DNA of 64,000 nt from assembly GCA_026014465.1 (NCBI GenBank), contig JAOZID010000010.1, positions 402,288 to 466,287 of the forward strand, written 5' to 3'. This stretch comes from Candidatus Bathyarchaeota archaeon (lineage in GTDB: Archaea > Thermoproteota > Bathyarchaeia > Bathyarchaeales > Bathycorpusculaceae). Position 1 is the stretch's first letter, and every line of letters begins with the position of its first letter. The notes under the pieces were generated by a model. The model saw nothing but the letters and a program-made list of their open reading frames with translations. It made no database searches and was not told where the DNA came from. Made by a program: the position numbers and the translations under genes. Of the stretch, positions 58,673 through 64,000 are shown piece by piece.

Positions 58673-60691
58673 TTACACTCCTATGCTTATTATGATTAAT
58701 ATGACGAGCATTATGAAGCCGATAAGGGCAGCTGCAAGGTAATGCTGTAAACTGTCGGAAGACCGTTTCGTCACTTTTTTGGCAGAATCCTCAGTGCGGT
58801 GTCCGACTACGTCAAGCAGGCGGTCAGCAAGGGAATCTATGGCTTTTACTTTGGAGGCTGAGCTTTCGGTTTTTCCAGCAGCGGCAGTTACCACGTTGTC
58901 AGCGGCGGCATCCAAGTATTTGTGGACTCCTCCAGCAAAGCGGATAACGCTTGTAGCGACGGCTTGCGGGAAAACCTCCAACGCCTTGACCTCGACAAAC
59001 TTTACGCCTGAAGAGAAAGCGTTCAAGCCTCGTACGACGCCTTTTTCGTAGAAGTCATCAAAGAAGTACCCGTGCGCCAACAGTTTGGAGACGGGGTTGT
59101 TTGGGCTGCGTATGGCGGTCATTATGGAGTAGTTCTTGAAGTACGTCGCGTAAACGAGCAAGCCTGCGGGGACAAGTATGGCGGCGAATATGGCGGTTTC
59201 GATGTTTAGGAAGGCGCCAAGGAAGCTTGTGTGAGCTTCTGAAGCCAAGAAGGTACCTAGATAGGGCATAACAAAGCCCCAGATGATACACAGGGCGCCG
59301 AGGACTATGGCGGGGGCAAGCATGACTTTGGGTGCTTCGTGAACGTGGAGTTTTTGGATGTGTTCGGATTCTTTGCCCAGAAACACCAGCTTGATGAATC
59401 TTAGGCTGTACGCGAACGTCATGGCAGTTGCGGAGAATATCAAAATCAACTGTAGAATATTACCTGATTCCATGAGGCTTTCAATTACCAAGCCTTTGCT
59501 AAAGAACGCCGCGAACGGGGGCAAGCCGCTGGTGGTTATAATCATCAATACAGCCAAGACAAACGTGACAGGCATGAGCTTTCGCAGTCCACCCATCAAA
59601 CGCATATCGCGGGTGCCCAGCGCGTGGATTATGCCACCTGCCAAAAGGAATCCCAGACCCTCGAAGAAGGCGTGGCTCATCATGTGGAACAAGCTGGCGA
59701 ACATGCCCAAAGACTCAGGAGAATGCACCGTACCCAAAGCAGCCATCATGAAACCCAGCTGGCTCACGGTGGAGTAGGCAAGAACACCTTTGATGTCGGG
59801 CGTGTGAATCGCAAGGGTTGCACCCAAAAACGCGGTCAGGACACCTATCCAGGCTACGGTGGGCAACCAGAGGTCAAGGGTTGCGACCAAGGGTCCTGCG
59901 ATTAAGATGAAGCGGGCAATTAAGTAGATACCTGCTTTGACCATGGTGGCAGCGTGCAGTAAAGCGCTAACAGAGGTTGGGGCTTCCATGGCGCTGTAGA
60001 GCCAAGTGTGCAAGGGGAGCTGCGCGGATTTTGCGACAGCCCCGCCCAGTATCAGAAACGCTATGGCTGTTAGGGTGGGGGTTGGAATCATGGCGATGTT
60101 GTCGATGGCGTATCGGAAGCTAAAGGAGCCAAGTTCGGTGAATAAGAGTCCGATGGCGCCCAGCAGTAGGACGTCGCCGATGCGGGTCATGAGGAAAACT
60201 TTGTTGCCTGCTTTGACGGATTCGGGGCGGTGGCTCCAGAAGCTAATTAGAGAGTAGCTGCAGAGTCCGACCATTTCCCAGAATATGAACATCTGCAAAA
60301 AGTTGTCGGAAACAACAAGGCCTATCATGGAGCCGATGAACAGGAGTAGGAAGAAGTTGTATCGGGTGAGGTTTTGTTCTTCTTTCATGTAGCCGATGGA
60401 GTACACGGCGATTATTAGTCCAAAGAAGCTTACCAGGCAGGCGAACAGGACGCCTAAGGGGTCAATGAAGACACCTGCGGATATGTTTTGGGTTACCCAA
60501 GGCACGTAGGATTCGAGTCCTGTAGAAGCCACTGGAATAAGTGAGAAAGCCAAAACAGCAGTTACCGCGCTTACTGCTACGACGTAGAGGTTTCGTGCGG
60601 TGCTGCCGATTTTAGCGATTAAGGGTACAAAGAGACAGGAAACTAGTGGGAGTATCCATACTAGCCATGCTGAAAGTTCGGTTAATTGCAT
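58673..60691 (-). CDS. nuoL: Complex I-like antiporter subunit L
   Basis: The 672-residue protein has the NuoL/FpoL features FIFWEMVGLCSYSLISFW, KSAQLPLHTWLYSAMEAPTSVSALLHAATMVKAGIYL and AYSTVSQLGFMMAALG, and a long C-terminal part with a predicted lateral helix, a charged amphipathic stretch (about 590-645) and a final membrane helix. Its ATG overlaps the nuoK stop (TAATG). The lateral helix normally clamps the antiporter subunits together. Confidence 0.93.
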   Translation of the reverse strand: MQLTELSAWLVWILPLVSCLFVPLIAKIGSTARNLYVVAVSAVTAVLAFSLIPVASTGLESYVPWVTQNISAGVFIDPLGVLFACLVSFFGLIIAVYSIGYMKEEQNLTRYNFFLLLFIGSMIGLVVSDNFLQMFIFWEMVGLCSYSLISFWSHRPESVKAGNKVFLMTRIGDVLLLGAIGLLFTELGSFSFRYAIDNIAMIPTPTLTAIAFLILGGAVAKSAQLPLHTWLYSAMEAPTSVSALLHAATMVKAGIYLIARFILIAGPLVATLDLWLPTVAWIGVLTAFLGATLAIHTPDIKGVLAYSTVSQLGFMMAALGTVHSPESLGMFASLFHMMSHAFFEGLGFLLAGGIIHALGTRDMRLMGGLRKLMPVTFVLAVLMIITTSGLPPFAAFFSKGLVIESLMESGNILQLILIFSATAMTFAYSLRFIKLVFLGKESEHIQKLHVHEAPKVMLAPAIVLGALCIIWGFVMPYLGTFLASEAHTSFLGAFLNIETAIFAAILVPAGLLVYATYFKNYSIMTAIRSPNNPVSKLLAHGYFFDDFYEKGVVRGLNAFSSGVKFVEVKALEVFPQAVATSVIRFAGGVHKYLDAAADNVVTAAAGKTESSASKVKAIDSLADRLLDVVGHRTEDSAKKVTKRSSDSLQHYLAAALIGFIMLVILIIISIGV

Positions 60692-61005
60692 TATTGTTTC
60701 TCCTCGGTTTCTGGTTCAGTTTCTGGGGGAACGATTTTGCTTATGTCGCTTGTTCCATACTTTTTGGAGACGACAACCAGTAGTGCCAAGATGACGGCGC
60801 TGACGGCTGTGTCGGTGGAGAACGCCAGTATCAGGAACGCTTGCCCGATGTCTTTGCTCATGGAGGAGGCAAGCATTACGAAGTTGAGAGTGGCGCCAGT
60901 TGCGATTAGCTCAATAGACATGAAAACTTTGAGCAGGTGACGTTTAGTTAACAAACCGTAAATGCCAATAGCAAGCATTATCATAGATAAAATGACAAAG
61001 TCCAT
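60691..61005 (-). CDS. nuoK: Complex I-like subunit K
   Basis: The 104-residue protein has three membrane helices with LMIELIATGATLNF-like SIELIATGATLNFVMLA, where the first Glu is part of the proton channel, and FLILAFSTDTAVSAVILALLVVVSKKYGT, the usual NuoK end. Both ends overlap neighbours by one base (TAATG). Confidence 0.92.
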   Translation of the reverse strand: MDFVILSMIMLAIGIYGLLTKRHLLKVFMSIELIATGATLNFVMLASSMSKDIGQAFLILAFSTDTAVSAVILALLVVVSKKYGTSDISKIVPPETEPETEEKQ

Positions 61006-61490
61006 TATTGTTCGTCGCTCCCTGAGTTTTTGTGTTTACGAGTGTAAAGCACTATGACCATGCCTACAGCCAACGTTAACACGACCAATCCTTGCAAGAC
61101 CACGTCCACGCCTCTTAGGTCCCAAAGGGCTTCGCCAAAGGAAACATCGTAGGCGACCGAGTTGGGAGAGGATAGAGAGAACAGTATGGCAGGCAAGGAC
61201 AAGACAAAGCCTGTGACCGCTACCGTGAGGGCTTTAGTACTGGAGGTTTTTGCTACGGGTTTTTCGCTGAGCATCTCGCCAGATAGGAACAGGATGGCGA
61301 TGGTTCCGATGCCTACGGCGAACTGGAATATGGCGACGTAGGGTGCGCCTGTTAGGGCGTACAGTAGCGAGGTGAGTAGGAATGTTCCTGCTAGGGCTGC
61401 TACTGCGTAGATTGCTTCGTCTAAAAATATGGCTAGACATGCAGAGATAACTAAGCCTATACTTACTACTTCAAGTACTCCAGGTATCAT
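61005..61490 (-). CDS. nuoJ: Complex I-like subunit J
   Basis: The 161-residue protein has five membrane helices and the conserved AVAALAGTFLLTSLLYALTGAPYVAIFQFAVGIGTIAILFL segment of NuoJ near residues 30-70. It contributes to the link between the redox domain and the pump. It overlaps nuoI at ATGA and nuoK at TAATG. Confidence 0.88.
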   Translation of the reverse strand: MIPGVLEVVSIGLVISACLAIFLDEAIYAVAALAGTFLLTSLLYALTGAPYVAIFQFAVGIGTIAILFLSGEMLSEKPVAKTSSTKALTVAVTGFVLSLPAILFSLSSPNSVAYDVSFGEALWDLRGVDVVLQGLVVLTLAVGMVIVLYTRKHKNSGSDEQ

Positions 61491-61876
61491 GCTGTTGCAC
61501 CTTCATCTTCACTTTTTTGTGGTATTTGGGGTTTGATAACCAGTGACCCTTTGTCTGTTGTTGCTAATTCGAATATGTCTGTGGGTTTGATGGCGTTTCT
61601 GGGGCAACTGTCGGCGCATTGGTAGCAGAAGATGCAGCGGTCAAGGTAGAACACTGGGCGTTTTTTGCCGTTCATCTCCACCATTTCAATGGCTTTTGCG
61701 GGGCAATCTCTGCTGCACAGACCACAGCTTACACACAAGTCAATATCAAAGACCTGTTTGCCTCTAAAGCCCTCTGCGGGGGTGCATTTAACGAAGGGGT
61801 ATTTGCCCGTAGCGGGTTTAGCAAAGATGTGCGAGAGGACCCGTCGGAACATTGGTGATATTCGAAGTTTTACCAT
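61487..61876 (-). CDS. nuoI: Complex I-like two-[4Fe-4S] subunit I
   Basis: The 129-residue protein has CVSCGLCSRDCPAKAI and CIFCYQCADSCPRNAI, near residues 48-90, for two [4Fe-4S] clusters that pass electrons towards the catalytic unit. It lies directly after nuoH (6 bases). The N-terminal amphipathic part may lie on the membrane. Confidence 0.93.
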   Translation of the reverse strand: MVKLRISPMFRRVLSHIFAKPATGKYPFVKCTPAEGFRGKQVFDIDLCVSCGLCSRDCPAKAIEMVEMNGKKRPVFYLDRCIFCYQCADSCPRNAIKPTDIFELATTDKGSLVIKPQIPQKSEDEGATA

Positions 61877-61882
61877 GTTTTA

Positions 61883-62875
61883 TCAGACCATTGGGTAAAT
61901 CCAGTATACTAAGCCGATTGTCAGCATCAAAGACAGAACTGATAGAGGCAACACAAACTTCCAGTTGATGTTAACCACCTGGTCAATGCGCAACCGTGCA
62001 AACAGCACCGTCAAGTATTCGGAGAGTATGATTATGGCAACTACTTTGAGTGAGAACCACAAAGTTCCCCAGAGTTCAGGCAGAAAACCAAACGGTACAG
62101 GACCTGCAGCGCCGCCCAAGAACAGCACGGTAATTAGAGCTGCTCCGAACACGACTTGTACGTCGCGGGCAAGCTTTAGGAAAGCCAGTCTGCCACCGCT
62201 GTATTCGGTTTCGTGACCCGCTACAACTTCGCTTTCTGCGTGGGGAACATCGAAGGGGTCTTTTTCAAGTTCGGCTTGCATAGTGATTATGAACAGTATG
62301 AACGCCCAGGGCGCTAAGATGGCGAAGGGTAGCCATTGGTTGGCTACTATGGTGGTTATGGTGAGGCTTCCAGCTAAGAATGCAGGTGCCAACGCGAGCA
62401 ACACTAAGGGGAGGTCGTAGCCTAGGAACTGGGTTAGGACTCTTGCGCCTCCAAGGGAGCTGTAGGGGTTGCTGCTTGACCATCCAGCCAAGAACAGCAT
62501 AAAGTTTGCAACAGAAACCAGCGTCATAACGAAAATCAAGTCGCCGCCAAAACTTACGTTGGGGATAACTGTTGCGCCATCAATGGGCAAAAAGGATAAC
62601 GCGAAAACCAGGACAGACACCGCTATTACGGGGACAAAACGGTAGATTTGACGTTTTGAATCACCGGGGGTGATGTCTTCTTTGGTGAGCATTTTGATAA
62701 AGTCTGCTAAGGGCTGCAGTATGCCGCTTGGACCAGTAAAGCTTGGACCCATGCGGTTTTGCATGCGGGCCTCTATTTTGCGTTCTACCCAGTCGCAAAA
62801 CAGGGTAAATGATAGTATGAAAGTGAAGCCTGGAAAGACAAGCACTCGGAAGAGGAGCAATAGGATGTCAATCAT
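61883..62875 (-). CDS. nuoH: Complex I-like membrane subunit H
   Basis: The 330-residue membrane protein has DWVERKIEARMQNRMGPSFTGPSGILQPLADFIKMLTKEDITP near residues 28-70, the quinone-site region of NuoH and its hydrogenase counterparts (HycD/EchB), and KDPFDVPHAESEVVAGHETEYSGGRLAFLKLA near 210 with a chain of conserved acidic residues. It connects the redox site to the antiporter arm. It follows the D subunit after 37 bases. Confidence 0.92.
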   Translation of the reverse strand: MIDILLLLFRVLVFPGFTFILSFTLFCDWVERKIEARMQNRMGPSFTGPSGILQPLADFIKMLTKEDITPGDSKRQIYRFVPVIAVSVLVFALSFLPIDGATVIPNVSFGGDLIFVMTLVSVANFMLFLAGWSSSNPYSSLGGARVLTQFLGYDLPLVLLALAPAFLAGSLTITTIVANQWLPFAILAPWAFILFIITMQAELEKDPFDVPHAESEVVAGHETEYSGGRLAFLKLARDVQVVFGAALITVLFLGGAAGPVPFGFLPELWGTLWFSLKVVAIIILSEYLTVLFARLRIDQVVNINWKFVLPLSVLSLMLTIGLVYWIYPMV

Positions 62876-62912
62876 GTTTTTTCACGTGTTTTGTTGTTGT
62901 ATTGTGTTGTGT

Positions 62913-64000
62913 TTATCTGTCTGTGCATGAGAAGCATGGGTCAAGGCTTACGAAGTTTGGTGGAACATCCGCGAAGGGTTCGCCAACTGCTGTTGTTAGG
63001 AAGGCGGGTATGTTCGCAAATGTGGGGGTTCGCACTTTGACTCGTTCGGGGGAAGTGGTGCCGTTGCTTTTAACGTAGTAGAAGAGTTCGCCTCTGGGGG
63101 CTTCCACGCGGTTGATAGCTTCGCCTGCGGGAACAACACGTGGGGCTTTAACCCTGAAAGGTCCAGAGGGCAAGTTGTCAAGAGCGTATTCAATGATGTC
63201 AATGCTTTGCTCGACTTCATCCATGCGAACGTTCATTCTTGCCCATGTATCGCCTGCATCATAGGTAATGACTTTGAAGGGAATCTCGCCGTAAGCTTCG
63301 TAGGGTTCATCTGCGCGTACGTCAATGTCTACGCCAGAGCCGCGTGCTACGGGACCAACAACACCAAGTTTGAGCGCGTTTTCACGGCTAAGAGTGCCGA
63401 TGTTTTGCATACGCAATCCAATGCTGGGTTCTTCACGGTAGACCTTACTGTAAAACGGTAGCCGCTTACGAAGGTCAGCGAGGACGGATTTGATTCTTGG
63501 GATGTCGGTTTCTTTTACGTCGTGACGAACGCCGCCCACGGTCATGGAAGAGGATATGACGCGGTTGCCAGTGACCATCTCGGTGAGGTCCATAATGGGT
63601 TCGCGGTCTCGCCAGAAGTACTGGAATAGGGTTTCGTAGCCGATTTCTAGGCCTGCGTGTCCCAAAGTTAGTAGGTGGCTGTGGAGCCTGTTGAGTTCTA
63701 AAATTATGGTTCTTAGGTACTTGGCTCTTGGGGGAACGTCTGTTTTGAGGATTTTTTCTACGGATTCAACAAACGCGCATGCGTGGCAGCTGTTGCAGAT
63801 ACCGCAGATACGTTCTACCAAGTAGACGTCTTGCAGGTAAGTTCGTGACTCGGAAGCTTTTTCAACGCCGCGGTGGACGTAGCCGATTCGTGGTATGACC
63901 TGTTTTACGGTTTCGCCGTCAACGAGCACGGAGAACTTTTCGGGTTCCAACAGTGCGGGGTGCTGGGGGCCAATGACGATTTTTACTAGGTCGCCTTCGT
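62913..64000 (-). CDS. Group 4 [NiFe]-hydrogenase-type large subunit (NuoD/HycE homologue), 5' end outside window
   Basis: The visible 362 residues start inside the protein (EGDLVKIVIGPQHPALLEPEKFS, coding up to the window edge). Two [NiFe] ligand motifs are intact: ERICGICNSCHACAF near the N-terminal third and SLDPCFSCTDR at the very end, so all four Ni-binding cysteines are present. True NuoD/FpoD proteins have lost these. The chain stops right after TDR, so no C-terminal extension needs to be removed during maturation. The subunit would evolve or take up hydrogen with ferredoxin as partner. It is followed by H-I-J-K-L-M-M-N. Confidence 0.92.
   Translation of the reverse strand, partial: EGDLVKIVIGPQHPALLEPEKFSVLVDGETVKQVIPRIGYVHRGVEKASESRTYLQDVYLVERICGICNSCHACAFVESVEKILKTDVPPRAKYLRTIILELNRLHSHLLTLGHAGLEIGYETLFQYFWRDREPIMDLTEMVTGNRVISSSMTVGGVRHDVKETDIPRIKSVLADLRKRLPFYSKVYREEPSIGLRMQNIGTLSRENALKLGVVGPVARGSGVDIDVRADEPYEAYGEIPFKVITYDAGDTWARMNVRMDEVEQSIDIIEYALDNLPSGPFRVKAPRVVPAGEAINRVEAPRGELFYYVKSNGTTSPERVKVRTPTFANIPAFLTTAVGEPFADVPPNFVSLDPCFSCTDR

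Noticed and set aside
62913-64000. Calling the D subunit an ordinary NuoD/FpoD of complex I
   Set aside because: Both NiFe-binding cysteine pairs are intact, which complex I subunits have lost.

Overview
The window is archaeal and most likely from the TACK side of the archaea, probably Bathyarchaeia or a close relative. The markers for this are a TATA-binding protein, an Orc1/Cdc6 initiator, an aRF1-family release factor, an Lhr helicase, several Lrp/AsnC and TrmB regulators, pyruvoyl-dependent arginine decarboxylase, Sec11-type signal peptidases, an aKMT-like protein-lysine methyltransferase (a family known from Crenarchaeota), and tRNA genes with encoded CCA. The lineage is inferred from gene content; no rRNA is present. 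Metabolic genes point to an anaerobe: a four-subunit pyruvate:ferredoxin oxidoreductase, many Fe-S and radical SAM proteins, and an energy-converting membrane complex.

Layout, left to right. Positions 1-3237 (minus): a five-PAS sensor without a kinase domain, then a KaiC-like protein with a decayed P-loop, then a true KaiC that runs off the window edge; all three are coupled by ATGA overlaps. 3408-6151 (minus): a radical SAM/SPASM protein, a metallo-beta-lactamase-fold protein and an Lrp-type regulator with a cysteine-rich tail. 7014-9461 (plus): a P3A-type proton ATPase. 9.5-11.6 kb: small regulators (RAM domain, ribbon-helix-helix, Lrp) and a RimI-type acetyltransferase. 11.7-15.0 kb (minus): a LarA-type protein, then gpgS and its phosphatase for the solute glucosylglycerate. 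15.2-19.9 kb: a cation exchanger, an MBL hydrolase, pyrE, tbp and two tandem signal peptidases. 20.0-29.7 kb: a zinc ribbon protein, the Lhr helicase, and many small redox, regulatory and metalloprotein genes. 29.7-31.4 kb: arginine decarboxylase and a YegP/DUF1508 protein. 31.6-35.0 kb (plus): orc1/cdc6, a winged-helix protein and moaC-moaB-moaA in one tight array. 36.2-39.3 kb (minus): porC-porD-porA-porB. 39.6-41.2 kb: a large radical SAM protein and tRNA-Asn. 41.4-42.7 kb: a divergent aRF1. 42.7-43.7 kb: a largely gene-free kilobase with a broken small ORF, a nested-helix element and several strong TATA boxes. 43.7-50.0 kb: a hypothetical protein, a GIY-YIG protein, a surface protein, a HAD/polyprenol-kinase-like fusion, an AT-rich AlbA_2/Schlafen-type gene, aspartate kinase and tRNA-Ser. 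50.2-52.7 kb: a frameshifted secreted beta-propeller gene, with a TrmB regulator diverging from it. 53.8-64.0 kb (minus): a Nuo/Fpo-like operon.

The most notable system is that last operon. Its membrane arm has complex I order (H, I, J, K, L, M, M, N), but its catalytic D subunit keeps both CxxC pairs of [NiFe] hydrogenases and stops right after the second pair. It therefore looks like a group 4 hydrogenase carrying a complete complex-I-style pump with four antiporter-like subunits. Together with pyruvate:ferredoxin oxidoreductase it could couple ferredoxin oxidation to hydrogen production and ion pumping; this is inference. The proton ATPase and cation exchanger would then work on the same membrane potential.

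Other points worth attention: an aRF1 paralogue with both stop-decoding motifs altered, three copies of a C-rich intergenic repeat, a radical SAM gene that appears to start at ACG, and two convergent gene pairs whose stop codons overlap in a shared TTAG.
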